Notes under the pieces: model-generated | What the model saw: only the letters and a program-made list of their open reading frames with translations | What the model was told of the DNA's origin: nothing | Database searches by the model: none | Part shown: piece by piece, positions 41,381 through 49,773 of the stretch | Layout: every line of letters begins with the position of its first letter | Position numbering within the stretch: the first letter of the stretch is position 1 | NCBI GenBank assembly: GCA_044223515.1 | Contig: JBGALV010000011.1 | Coordinates: forward strand, 1-64,000 | Reading direction: 5' to 3' | Length of the DNA stretch: 64,000 nt | Source of the DNA: SHVZ01 sp044223515 | GTDB taxonomy: Bacteria > Pseudomonadota > Alphaproteobacteria > SHVZ01 | Translations under genes and position numbers: made by a program

Positions 41381-43267
41381 TCAGCGCTTGCCGCCGCGGC
41401 GGCTGGCGCGCTTGGCGGCCATCGGCGTGCGCTGGTCCTGCTCGTCGAAGAGCTCGGCCAGCTTCTCCATCATCGTGCCGCCAAGCTGCTCGGCGTCCAC
41501 GATGGTGACTGCACGGCGGTAGTAGCGCGTGACGTCGTGGCCGATGCCGATCGCGACCAGCTCGACCGGCGAGCGGTTCTCGATGTCCTGGATCACCTCG
41601 CGGAGGTGGCGCTCTAGGTAGTTGCCGGGATTGACAGACAGCGTCGAATCGTCGACCGGCGCGCCGTCGGAAATCACCATCAGGATGCGCCGCTGCTCGG
41701 TCCGCGCCATCAGGCGGTTATGCGCCCATCTGAGCGCCTCGCCGTCGATGTTCTCTTTCAGGATGCCTTCGCGCAGCATGAGGCCGAGGCTCTTGCGCGC
41801 GCGACGCCAGGGCGCGTCGGCAGGCTTGTAGATGATGTGGCGGAGATCGTTGAGGCGGCCCGGGTTCGCCGGCTTGCCGGACGCGATCCAGCGCTCGCGC
41901 GACTGGCCGCCCTTCCACGCCCGCGTGGTGAAGCCCAGGATCTCGACCTTCACGCCGCAGCGCTCCAGCGTGCGCGCCAGGATGTCGGCGCTCATCGCGG
42001 CGATGGTGATCGGCCGGCCGCGCATCGAGCCCGAATTGTCGATCAGCAGCGTGACGACGGTGTCGCGGAATTCGGTGTCGAGCTCGACCTTGTAGGAGAG
42101 CGCATGCGTCGGATTGACGACGACGCGCGCCAGGCGGCCGGCATCGAGGATGCCTTCCTCCAGGTCGAACTGCCACGAGCGGTTCTGCTTCGCCATCAGG
42201 CGGCGCTGCAGGCGGTTGGCGAGCTTGCCGATCACGCCCTGCAGGTGAGAGAGCTGCTGGTCGAGGAGCTGGCGAAGGCGCGAGAGCTCGTCCGGGTCGC
42301 AGAGCCCGTCGGCGACCACGACCTCGTCGAACTCGGCGGTGAACGGCTTGTAGAGATCGAGGTCGCTCGGCGCGTTGCGGCCGTGCATCTGCGGCATGCC
42401 GGGATTGCCCGGCTGCTCGTCGCCCATGCCGGGCTGCATCTCGCCGTCGGCCTCTTCGGCCCCGTCCTCGCCGTCCTCGGCCGGCTGCATGTCCGGCGCC
42501 ATGGTCTGCGAGGCGTCGGATTCGGACGCGCCGCGCTGGCCGGCTTCCGAGTTCGGGTCCTGGCTCTCGGAGTCCTCGCCGCCCTCTTCCTCGTTCGGAT
42601 CGTCCTCGAGCTCCGCCTCCTCGGCGGATTCGAGGTCGAGATCCTGGATCAGCTGGCGAACCCAGTGCTGGAACTTCTCCTGGTCCTCGACCGAGCGGTT
42701 CATCTCGCGGAAGTCGGCGCCGCACTTGGATTCGATGAACGGCCGCCACAGGTCGACGATGTGGCGCGCCGACGCCGGCGGCTTCACGCCGGTCAGCGCC
42801 TCTCTGGTCATCAGGCGGACGACCTCGACCAGCGTCGCATCCGATCGCTCGGTGATCCGCTCGAAGCCCTTCTTGCGATAGCGCAGCTCGAGAGCGGCGG
42901 TCAGGTTCTCCTGCACGCCGGCCATGCGGTTCGAGCCGATCGACTCGCAGCGGGTCTGCTCGACCGCTTCGTAGATCGACCGCGCCATCTGGCCCTGCGG
43001 CATGCGCTTGGCGTGGAGGGCGCGGTTGTGGTGACGGACCTTGAGCGCGATCGAATCCGCTTCGCCGCGGACATGCGCCACCTCGCCGGAGGTGAGGTTG
43101 CGCGTCGGCTGCGGCACGCGCGCGCGATTGCCCGAGAGCCCCGGCGGCTCGGCGCCGAAGGCCACCTCGATGTCGTCGCGATGCGACATCGCGCGGAGAG
43201 TCGCGGCGGTCGACTGCTTGAAGGTCTCGACCGCCGCCTCGTCGGCGTTGCGGTTCGGCGCGTTCAT
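41381..43267 (-). CDS. cobT: Cobaltochelatase subunit CobT
   Basis: The 628-residue protein is the large AAA-associated subunit of aerobic cobaltochelatase, which inserts cobalt into hydrogenobyrinate diamide together with CobN and CobS. It has the N-terminal CobT domain with DIEVAFGAEPPGLSGNRARVP, an acidic Glu-rich stretch near residues 210-300, and a C-terminal von Willebrand A domain with the MIDAS motif LLIDNSGSMRG. It lies 9 bases downstream of cobS. CobN is not in the window. Confidence 0.95.
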   Translation of the reverse strand: MNAPNRNADEAAVETFKQSTAATLRAMSHRDDIEVAFGAEPPGLSGNRARVPQPTRNLTSGEVAHVRGEADSIALKVRHHNRALHAKRMPQGQMARSIYEAVEQTRCESIGSNRMAGVQENLTAALELRYRKKGFERITERSDATLVEVVRLMTREALTGVKPPASARHIVDLWRPFIESKCGADFREMNRSVEDQEKFQHWVRQLIQDLDLESAEEAELEDDPNEEEGGEDSESQDPNSEAGQRGASESDASQTMAPDMQPAEDGEDGAEEADGEMQPGMGDEQPGNPGMPQMHGRNAPSDLDLYKPFTAEFDEVVVADGLCDPDELSRLRQLLDQQLSHLQGVIGKLANRLQRRLMAKQNRSWQFDLEEGILDAGRLARVVVNPTHALSYKVELDTEFRDTVVTLLIDNSGSMRGRPITIAAMSADILARTLERCGVKVEILGFTTRAWKGGQSRERWIASGKPANPGRLNDLRHIIYKPADAPWRRARKSLGLMLREGILKENIDGEALRWAHNRLMARTEQRRILMVISDGAPVDDSTLSVNPGNYLERHLREVIQDIENRSPVELVAIGIGHDVTRYYRRAVTIVDAEQLGGTMMEKLAELFDEQDQRTPMAAKRASRRGGKR

Positions 43268-43276
43268 GGACGTCTC

Positions 43277-44275
43277 TTAGACGAGGTTCGCCTTCACGCC
43301 GGACTCCGGCAGCTCGGTGCCGAAGCAGCGCTGATAGTACTCCGCGACCGTCGCCCGCTCCATCTCGTCGCACTTGTTGAGGAACGTGAGACGGAAGGCG
43401 AAGCCGATGTCACCGAAGATGCGGGCGTTCTCGGCCCAGGTCATCACCGTGCGCGGGCTCATGACGGTCGAGATGTCGCCGGCGACGAAGCCCGAGCGGG
43501 TGAGGTCGGCCAGCGCCACCATGGCGGAGACCGTCTTCTTGCCCTCGTCGTTGTTCCACACCGGCACTTTCGCCAGCACGATGTTCACTTCCGCGTCGTG
43601 CGGCAGGTAGTTCAGCGTGGCGACGATCGACCAGCGGTCCATCTGGCCCTGGTTGATCTGCTGGGTGCCGTGATAGAGGCCCGTGGTGTCGCCGAGGCCG
43701 ACGGTGTTGGCCGTGGCGAACAGGCGGAACGCCGGGTGAGGGCGGATGACGCGGTTCTGGTCGAGCAAGGTCAGCTTGCCCTCGACCTCGAGCACGCGCT
43801 GGATCACGAACATCACGTCGGCGCGGCCGGCGTCGTACTCGTCGAAGACGAGCGCGGTCGGGTTCTGCAGCGCCCAGGGAAGGATGCCTTCCTTGAACGC
43901 GGTCACCTGCTTGCCGTCCTTCACGACGATCGCATCCTTGCCGATCAGGTCGATACGGCTGATGTGGCTGTCGAGGTTGACGCGGATGCAGGGCCAGTTG
44001 AGGCGGGACGCGACCTGCTCGATGTGGGTCGACTTGCCGGTGCCGTGATAGCCCTGGATCATGACGCGGCGGTTATGGGCGAAGCCGGCCAGGATCGCGA
44101 GCGTGGTGTCGCGGTCGAAACGGTAGGCCTCGTCCAGGGACGGCACGTGCTCGGTCGGCGCCGAGAACGCCGGGACCTGCATGTCGGTATCGATGCCGAA
44201 GACCTGGCGCACCGACACCTTGATGTCAGGCATGTTGGGCGCGTGTGGAGCGGCGGCGGCAGCGGCGTTCGGCAT
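43277..44275 (-). CDS. cobS: Cobaltochelatase subunit CobS
   Basis: The 332-residue AAA+ ATPase has Walker A GYHGTGKST, Walker B ALVFDEYDAG and sensor regions of the MoxR-like group. It powers the CobNST complex with CobT. ATG 44275 is used because AGAGGA lies just upstream; the open frame continues 25 codons further without support. It is downstream of the J-domain gene on the same strand. Confidence 0.95.
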   Translation of the reverse strand: MPNAAAAAAPHAPNMPDIKVSVRQVFGIDTDMQVPAFSAPTEHVPSLDEAYRFDRDTTLAILAGFAHNRRVMIQGYHGTGKSTHIEQVASRLNWPCIRVNLDSHISRIDLIGKDAIVVKDGKQVTAFKEGILPWALQNPTALVFDEYDAGRADVMFVIQRVLEVEGKLTLLDQNRVIRPHPAFRLFATANTVGLGDTTGLYHGTQQINQGQMDRWSIVATLNYLPHDAEVNIVLAKVPVWNNDEGKKTVSAMVALADLTRSGFVAGDISTVMSPRTVMTWAENARIFGDIGFAFRLTFLNKCDEMERATVAEYYQRCFGTELPESGVKANLV

Positions 44276-44346
44276 GGGTCCTCTAGGGGTGGCGGGGCCG
44301 GTCGTCTGGGGAGGGCCGGGTAGAAAACGCTCCGGACGTGCGGCCG

Positions 44347-44922
44347 TCAAGCCGTAAGGCGTTTCCGTAGCGTGGAATAAGCCCGGTTTATCGCCTTAAG
44401 CCGTTCCTCGGCCTGCTTATCCCCGCCATTGGCGTCGGGATGGTGGCGTTTCACCAGGACCTTGTACCGGGCCTTGAGCTCTTCAAGCGTCACTTCCGGG
44501 GGCAAATCGAGAATCGCCAGGGCCTCGCGCTCCTCGGGCGGAATGTCGCGCATGCGGGCGTCGGCCCCCGGCCTCGAGCCAGGGGCCGGGCCCTCGCCGA
44601 AGATCTCGAACGGATCCTCGATCTCGATGTCGTCCGAGGTGCGCTGGCGCTTGCCGCCGAGCGGCCAGGTCGGGCGCTGCCAGACCGTGTCGTTGCGGAC
44701 AGCGCGCTCGATCTCGTCCGGGGTCATGCCGGCGTAGTAGTCCCAAGCGGCGTTGTAGGCCCGCACATGCTCCAGGCAGAACCAGTAGTACTCGTTCAGG
44801 CGGTCGCGCGCCCTGGGCGCCCGGAACACGCCCTCGCCCATGCAGCCCGGCTGGTCGCAGGCGCGCAGCCGGGGGTCGATCGGCTCGGCTATCGCATGGG
44901 CGTGGCGGCGGGCGCGGGTCAT
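44347..44922 (-). CDS. J-domain protein with a C-terminal DnaJ domain
   Basis: In this 191-residue protein the J-domain is at the C-terminus (from about residue 133, LPPEVTLEELKARYKVLVKRHHPDANGG), with the HPD tripeptide that stimulates DnaK. The N-terminal part has cysteines in LRACDQPGCMGEGVF and CLEH that could bind a metal. It commonly precedes cobS in alphaproteobacteria. Confidence 0.9.
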   Translation of the reverse strand: MTRARRHAHAIAEPIDPRLRACDQPGCMGEGVFRAPRARDRLNEYYWFCLEHVRAYNAAWDYYAGMTPDEIERAVRNDTVWQRPTWPLGGKRQRTSDDIEIEDPFEIFGEGPAPGSRPGADARMRDIPPEEREALAILDLPPEVTLEELKARYKVLVKRHHPDANGGDKQAEERLKAINRAYSTLRKRLTA

Positions 44923-45003
44923 GGCGATCTGGAATTATGGGAGCGCCGGATGACAGGCGCAACCGATTGACAGATGCGGCGGAGCGGCGCATCCGTCCGA
45001 TCG

Positions 45004-45276
45004 ATGAAAGTTGCCCAGTCGATCCGATCCAAGCTCGAAGCGGCGTTCCAGCCGCAGCACCTCGTGGTCGAGGACGAGTCGCATCGCCATGCAGGCCATG
45101 CCGGCGCCAGACCGGAAGGCGAGACGCATTTCCGCGTCACCATGGTTTCGCCGACCTTCGCCGGCGTGAGCCGCGTCGACCGCTCGCGCCGCGTCCACGA
45201 GGCGCTGGCGGACGAGCTCAAGGGCCCGGTCCATGCGCTGGCGCTCAGCCTGAAAGCCCCCGGCGAAGGCCTCTGA
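45004..45276 (+). CDS. BolA-family protein
   Basis: The 90-residue protein matches BolA: MKVAQSIRSKLEAAFQPQHLVVEDESHRHAGHAG with the signature His, THFRVTMVSPTFAGVSRVDRSRRVHEAL and the GPVHALALSLKAP end. BolA proteins pair with monothiol glutaredoxins to carry Fe-S clusters and regulate morphology genes. ATG 45004 fits the family start better than ATG 44974. It diverges from the J-domain gene. Confidence 0.93.
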   Translation: MKVAQSIRSKLEAAFQPQHLVVEDESHRHAGHAGARPEGETHFRVTMVSPTFAGVSRVDRSRRVHEALADELKGPVHALALSLKAPGEGL

Positions 45277-45384
45277 CGGCCGCCTGATACCGCGCCTGCG
45301 GGACAGCCTCGAAAACCTCGCCTCCCGCGGATCTTTCCGACGCGGCCGGTTTTCCTTGGGTCAGGAAACCCAGGGGGCCGGGCG

Positions 45385-46254
45385 CTGCCTCATTCGAGCC
45401 TGCTTCGCCGGATCGGCGCCGTCTTCGCGGCGGCGCTCCTGCACGTCTCGCCCGCGGCCGCCTGGGAGGCGATCGAGGGCCCGCCGGTCACGCCCGAAAG
45501 CGGCCTTTGGTGGGCGCCCGAGGAACCGGATCGCGCCCTGGTCATCGAGGTCCTTCGCCCCGGCCGGCTCTTCGCCGGCCTCCTGCTCCACGACGCCGAC
45601 GGCACGCCGACCTGGACCATCGTCGAGGCGACGGGAACCGGGGCCACGCAGAGCGGCACGCTTCAGGCCTTCGCGGGCGGCCAGACCCTGGACGGGCCTT
45701 GGCGGCCCAATAGGCTCGCGGGATCTCTAGGCACCACGACCTTCTCCTTCGAGACCCCGACCTCGGGCTGGCTCGATTCCCCTGCCGGCCGCACCCGCAT
45801 CGAGCGGACCGACATCACCGCAGGCTTCGGCATCTCCGCGCCGCGCCAGCGCGGCGCCTGGTGGTTCAACAGCTCCGAAAGCGGCCGCGGCTTCTTCGTC
45901 GAGGCGCGCGGCGGCATCCTGTTCGTCCTCGGCACCATGTACGACGAGCGCGGCCGCGCCGTCTGGTACACGGCGCGGGGCCCGATGACGACGTCGCAGC
46001 TGTTCCAGGGATCCCTGACCAGGAGCGACATCGGCGACGGTCAGCCGGCGCATGCCGCCACGCTCGGCACGCTGACCATGCAGTTCAACGACGGCAGCAC
46101 CGGCGTGATCACGACGCCGGGCGGACGCCAGATCCCGTTGGTCCGCTACGGGCTCTGCCTCGAGGTGCAGCGGCTGGCCCGCCTCGGCATGGCCGCCTCG
46201 CACGTGCTGCCCGGATTCCCGTGGCCCGGCTGCGGCCCGGCCCCGCAGGAATAG
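45385..46254 (+). CDS. Probable exported protein of two tandem ~100-residue repeats, non-ATG start (CTG) or frameshifted start
   Basis: A frame is open without stop from 45277 to 46254, but has no ATG, GTG or TTG before ATG 45937. From CTG 45385, with AGGGGG upstream, it codes a signal-like segment (LLRRIGAVFAAALLHVSPAAA). Two repeats follow: SGLWWAPEEPDRALVIEV...LFAGLLLHDADGTPTW and RGAWWFNSSESGRGFFVE...LFVLGTMYDERGRAVWY. The WW(F/A)(N/P)xxESGRGFF...YDxxGxxxW pattern is seen in exported proteins of several Gram-negatives. Either CTG is the start or a base is lost or gained near the true start. Confidence 0.6.
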   Translation: MPHSSLLRRIGAVFAAALLHVSPAAAWEAIEGPPVTPESGLWWAPEEPDRALVIEVLRPGRLFAGLLLHDADGTPTWTIVEATGTGATQSGTLQAFAGGQTLDGPWRPNRLAGSLGTTTFSFETPTSGWLDSPAGRTRIERTDITAGFGISAPRQRGAWWFNSSESGRGFFVEARGGILFVLGTMYDERGRAVWYTARGPMTTSQLFQGSLTRSDIGDGQPAHAATLGTLTMQFNDGSTGVITTPGGRQIPLVRYGLCLEVQRLARLGMAASHVLPGFPWPGCGPAPQE

Positions 46255-46255
46255 C

Positions 46256-46822
46256 TCAGCGTCCGGTGTAGAACTCCGGCCATTCGGCCTTGGTCACCGG
46301 GCTGTCGGACGCCAGCGCGTGACAGGAGTCGAGGAGCCGCGGCTTCTTCTTCGGCTTCGACTCGTCCTTGGCCTCGACCGCGCGGCGGTCGCGCTCACGG
46401 CGCGAATACATGGTCTGGAACGCCGTCGTCGCGACGGGGCCGAGCAGCTCGACGATATGCGTGCAGCCCTGCGTGCCACCGAGCAGCTCCTTCACCTTCT
46501 TCTTCCAGCCGGGGCCGATCGAGAGCCCCTTCAGCTTCTGGAAGGCCGGCGCGATGTCGCCGCAGATCCGGAACGGCCCGTACTCGGTCACCGCCTCGAC
46601 CGCGTGCACCGTCATCTGGTCGTCGAGGGTGAGGCGGATCCACATCTCGTGCAGCGGCGTGCCGGGCGTGATCTCGCCGCGGTCGCGGTTGGAGAACGTA
46701 TAGGTCTTGGTATCGACCAGATGGCCCTCGATGTCCCAGAGGCCGTCGTCGCGCTTGAAGCCGCGGCACTCGACGCGGCGCACGTGGAGCGGCTCGCGCG
46801 GAGCCGGGGCGGACAACGGCAT
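46256..46822 (-). CDS. DUF2889-family protein
   Basis: The 188-residue protein has segments typical of DUF2889: VRRVECRGFKRDDGLWDIEGHLVDTKTY and EMWIRLTLDDQMTVHAVEAVTEYGPF, then RICGDIAPAFQKLKGLSIGPGWKKKVKELLGGTQGCTHIVELLGP. The family is common near dioxygenase or CoA catabolism genes and its role is unknown. ATG 46822 has GAGG 6 bases upstream. It converges with the repeat-protein gene with one base between. Confidence 0.85.
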   Translation of the reverse strand: MPLSAPAPREPLHVRRVECRGFKRDDGLWDIEGHLVDTKTYTFSNRDRGEITPGTPLHEMWIRLTLDDQMTVHAVEAVTEYGPFRICGDIAPAFQKLKGLSIGPGWKKKVKELLGGTQGCTHIVELLGPVATTAFQTMYSRRERDRRAVEAKDESKPKKKPRLLDSCHALASDSPVTKAEWPEFYTGR

Positions 46823-46911
46823 GGACGGCCTCGGGGGAGGATTTCGCAACTGCGAAGGAACATAGCCCCTCCCCCGGGGCCGTCAACCGGCCGACGGCGG
46901 ATCCGCCGCCT

Positions 46912-47355
46912 TTAAGCGGCGGTGGCGCCGAAGATGAAGGCCTCGCGCTCCTGGATGTCCTCTTCGAGCTCGCGCTTCACCGCGGCGAAGAGGTCGCGGA
47001 CCGAGACGATGCCGACCAGGTCGCCGTCCTCGACCACGGGCAGGTGGCGATAGCCCTTGGTCTGCATCCGGATCAGCGTGTCGAGCGCGGTCGCGTCCGG
47101 CGAGACCGTGTCGGGGTTGCGGGTCATGACCTCGCCGATCCTGACCGTCTCCGGGTCCTTGCCGGGCGCGACGACGCGGTTCAGCACGTCGCGCTCGGTG
47201 AAGATGCCTTCGAGCTTGCCGTTCGCCGTCACCAGGACCGCGCCGATATGCCGCTCGGCCATCGCCTTCGCGGCGTGGCGCACGGTGATGTCGGCGCTGA
47301 ACGTGGTCAGCGTCTGCTTTTCCGAGATGATGTCAGGGACGATGCTTTTATGCAT
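46912..47355 (-). CDS. Two-CBS-domain protein
   Basis: The 147-residue protein contains two CBS units (about residues 8-65 and 72-128) with KAMAERHIGAVLVTANGKLEGIFTERDVLNRV and TLIRMQTKGYRHLPVVEDGDLVGIVSVRDLF. Such short stand-alone CBS proteins bind adenosyl nucleotides and regulate partners. No partner is adjacent. Confidence 0.93.
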   Translation of the reverse strand: MHKSIVPDIISEKQTLTTFSADITVRHAAKAMAERHIGAVLVTANGKLEGIFTERDVLNRVVAPGKDPETVRIGEVMTRNPDTVSPDATALDTLIRMQTKGYRHLPVVEDGDLVGIVSVRDLFAAVKRELEEDIQEREAFIFGATAA

Positions 47356-47568
47356 GAGCCGTTCCTCCCATGGAAGGTACGGGACTCTGGCGCCAAGGCT
47401 GGGTTGAACGCCCGAATTCCTTGAGCGCAGCCCGAGGCGCGATCATGCACCCGGGCGAGCCCGGGTTCAACGGCGGGGGCACCGAAAGGCCGCAGCAATT
47501 CTGTGACACGGGGCCGAGGCGGCTCCCACGCTCTTGATTTCGCCACTTTTTCAGCGATCTATCGGGCC

Positions 47569-48240
47569 ATGACCGTGAAGTCCCTGCTCGCACGGGCCGG
47601 GCTGGCGCTGGCTTTGGCGCTCGCCCTCGCCCCCACCCTTGCCCCCTCCGACGCGGCCGCCAGACCGGCCGTCGCCGCCAAGCTCACCGACCAGGATCGC
47701 GCCGACCTGCAGCGGATAGAGAAGTACCTGAACGACATCCGCACCCTCTCCTCGCCCTTCCTGCAGGTCGCGGCCGACGGCGCCCAGTCCAAGGGCACGG
47801 TCTCGATCGTCCGGCCCGGGAAGATCCGCATCGACTACGAGCCGCCGACCAGCCTGCTCGTCGTCGGCAGCGGCGGCTCGATGGCGGTCTACGACCGCGA
47901 CCTCAAGCAGGTGAACTACGTCAACATCAACCAGTCGCCGATCGGCGTTCTGGTGCGCGAGCAGATCCGCCTCGCGGGCGACGTCACCGTCACGCGCTTC
48001 GAGCGCGGCTCGAACGTGCTCCGCGTCACGCTCGCGAGCTCGGTGGATGCGGATGCCGGCCGCGTGACGCTGACCTTCGACGACAAGCCGCTGCAGCTCC
48101 GCCAGTGGGTCGTGTTCGATCCTCAAGGGACCGAGACGCGCGTGTCGCTGCTCGATCCCAAGCTCGGCGTGCCGATCGACAACAAGATCTTCGACTTCAA
48201 GGCGCCCGACCGCGGCACCGTGACCGGCGGCAGCAACTAG
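47569..48240 (+). CDS. LolA-type outer-membrane lipoprotein carrier
   Basis: The 223-residue protein begins with a signal peptide (ALALALALAPTLAPSDAAA) and has a LolA-like half-barrel fold: LQRIEKYLNDIRTLSSPFLQVA, KGTVSIVRPGKIRIDYEPPTSLLVV and PLQLRQWVVFDPQGTETRVSLLD. LolA carries lipoproteins through the periplasm to LolB. Length and pattern are normal. It converges with a 2OG oxygenase gene with 3 bases between. Confidence 0.9.
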   Translation: MTVKSLLARAGLALALALALAPTLAPSDAAARPAVAAKLTDQDRADLQRIEKYLNDIRTLSSPFLQVAADGAQSKGTVSIVRPGKIRIDYEPPTSLLVVGSGGSMAVYDRDLKQVNYVNINQSPIGVLVREQIRLAGDVTVTRFERGSNVLRVTLASSVDADAGRVTLTFDDKPLQLRQWVVFDPQGTETRVSLLDPKLGVPIDNKIFDFKAPDRGTVTGGSN

Positions 48241-48243
48241 GCT

Positions 48244-48870
48244 TCAGGGCCGCACGTAGCCGCCGGCGAAGGTCTCGGGCGAGCCGAAGCCGCCGGTCAG
48301 CATCAGGTTGAAGGCGATGCTGATCCGCGGCACCTGGGACCGGTTGGTCTCGGTGAAGTGCTCGAGCCAGGAGGGGAACAGGATCATCTGCCCCTCGACC
48401 GAGGGCAGCCGGATCGCCGTCGAGTTGATGTCGGTGATCTCGGCGATGGCCGGCACCAGCACCTTGTTCTGCAGCCTCGGGTCCTGGAAGACGATGCCGC
48501 CGGCATTCTCGGGCGCGGTCACGTAGTAGACGCCCGAGATGAAGTTGTTCGAGTGGGCGTGCGCCATGTGCTGGTAGCCCGGCCGGTTCACGTTGCCCCA
48601 GAGGCCGGTGATCGCCAGGGTCGCCGGCCGGTAGCGGAGCGCCTCGAAGCGTGCGGCGACCGCTCCCTGGACGAAGTCAGCGAGCTCCTTGAAGACCGGG
48701 TCCTCGTGCAGCTCGTGGCCGCTCTGCCACTGTCCGTCCTTGAGCGACCCGGTGCCTTGCCTCTCGAGGTCCTCGAGCCGGGCACGTGCCCGCGGATTGA
48801 ACTCCGCCGCCCGCTCGTAGGCGACGAGCGAGACGAGGGTCGGAAACAACGCGACGATTTGATGGGACAT
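48244..48870 (-). CDS. Putative 2-oxoglutarate-Fe(II) oxygenase
   Basis: The 208-residue protein resembles the putative 2OG-Fe(II) oxygenases of the TIGR02466 type: AHAHSNNFISGVYYV, FPSWLEHFTETNRSQVPRISIAFNLML and LFPTLVSLVAYERAAEFN. The iron His is expected in HAHS and the second in LEHFT, with the Arg of RISIAF binding the co-substrate. The substrate is unknown. Confidence 0.82.
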   Translation of the reverse strand: MSHQIVALFPTLVSLVAYERAAEFNPRARARLEDLERQGTGSLKDGQWQSGHELHEDPVFKELADFVQGAVAARFEALRYRPATLAITGLWGNVNRPGYQHMAHAHSNNFISGVYYVTAPENAGGIVFQDPRLQNKVLVPAIAEITDINSTAIRLPSVEGQMILFPSWLEHFTETNRSQVPRISIAFNLMLTGGFGSPETFAGGYVRP

Positions 48871-48980
48871 CGCACCTTCACGGAAGCCGGGAGAGCCGCT
48901 TTAGCAGATCGCCGACTTGCCGCGAAGCCCGGTGCGTGCGACTTTTGCGAGGCCTTCCTCCCCAGCGTCGAGGATCCTCG

Positions 48981-49757
48981 ATGACGCCGTTGATCGGCAT
49001 CCCCGCCGGCGTGAAGCTCGATGGCAGCTTCCCCCAGCATGTCGTGTCCGAGAAGTACGTGACCGCCGCCGTCGACGCGGTCGGCGCGCTGCCGGTCCTG
49101 ATCCCGGCGCTCGGCGTCGAGAAGATCGACATGGCCGACCTCGCCCGCCGCCTCGACGGCCTGCTGCTCACCGGCGGCGTCTCCAACGTCGAGCCGCACC
49201 GCTATGGCGGCGGCCCGAGCCGCGCCGACACGCCGCACGACCGCCAGCGCGACTCGACCGTGCTGCCGCTGATCCGCGCCTGCATCGACGAGGGCACGCC
49301 GGTCTTCGGCATCTGCCGCGGCATCCAGGAGATCAACGTGGCGCTTGGCGGCACGCTGCACCAGCATGTGCACGAGGTCGACGGCAAGCACGACCACCGC
49401 TCCGACAAGAACAAGCCGTGGCCCGAGCGCTACGGCCACGCGCATGCGGTGAAGCTGACGCCCGGCGGCTATCTTCATCGGACGCTCGGCACCGCCGAGG
49501 TGCTGGTGAACTCGCTGCACGGCCAGGGCATCGACCGCCTCGCGCCCGGCCTCGCGATCGAGGCGACGGCGCCCGACGGGCTGATCGAGGCGGTACGGAT
49601 CGAGGACGCGGCCTTCGCGATGGGCGTGCAGTGGCACGCCGAGTACCCGAGCCTCAGCGACCCGGTCTCGAAGGCGCTCTTTGATGGATTCTCGAAGGCC
49701 TGCCACGCCCGCGCCGAAGCGCGTGTGCGCGCGATCCTGAGGGCCCGCGCCGCCTGA
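48981..49757 (+). CDS. Gamma-glutamyl-gamma-aminobutyrate hydrolase-like class I amidotransferase (PuuD/peptidase C26)
   Basis: The 258-residue protein has a class I glutamine amidotransferase fold. The nucleophile Cys is in VFGICRGIQEINVALGG, with the catalytic His and Glu in MGVQWHAEYPSL. PuuD cleaves gamma-glutamyl-GABA in putrescine use. The ATG at 48981 has GAGGA upstream. No other putrescine gene is nearby, so only the family is claimed. Confidence 0.9.
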   Translation: MTPLIGIPAGVKLDGSFPQHVVSEKYVTAAVDAVGALPVLIPALGVEKIDMADLARRLDGLLLTGGVSNVEPHRYGGGPSRADTPHDRQRDSTVLPLIRACIDEGTPVFGICRGIQEINVALGGTLHQHVHEVDGKHDHRSDKNKPWPERYGHAHAVKLTPGGYLHRTLGTAEVLVNSLHGQGIDRLAPGLAIEATAPDGLIEAVRIEDAAFAMGVQWHAEYPSLSDPVSKALFDGFSKACHARAEARVRAILRARAA

Positions 49758-49773
49758 AGCGGCTCGTCAGCCG

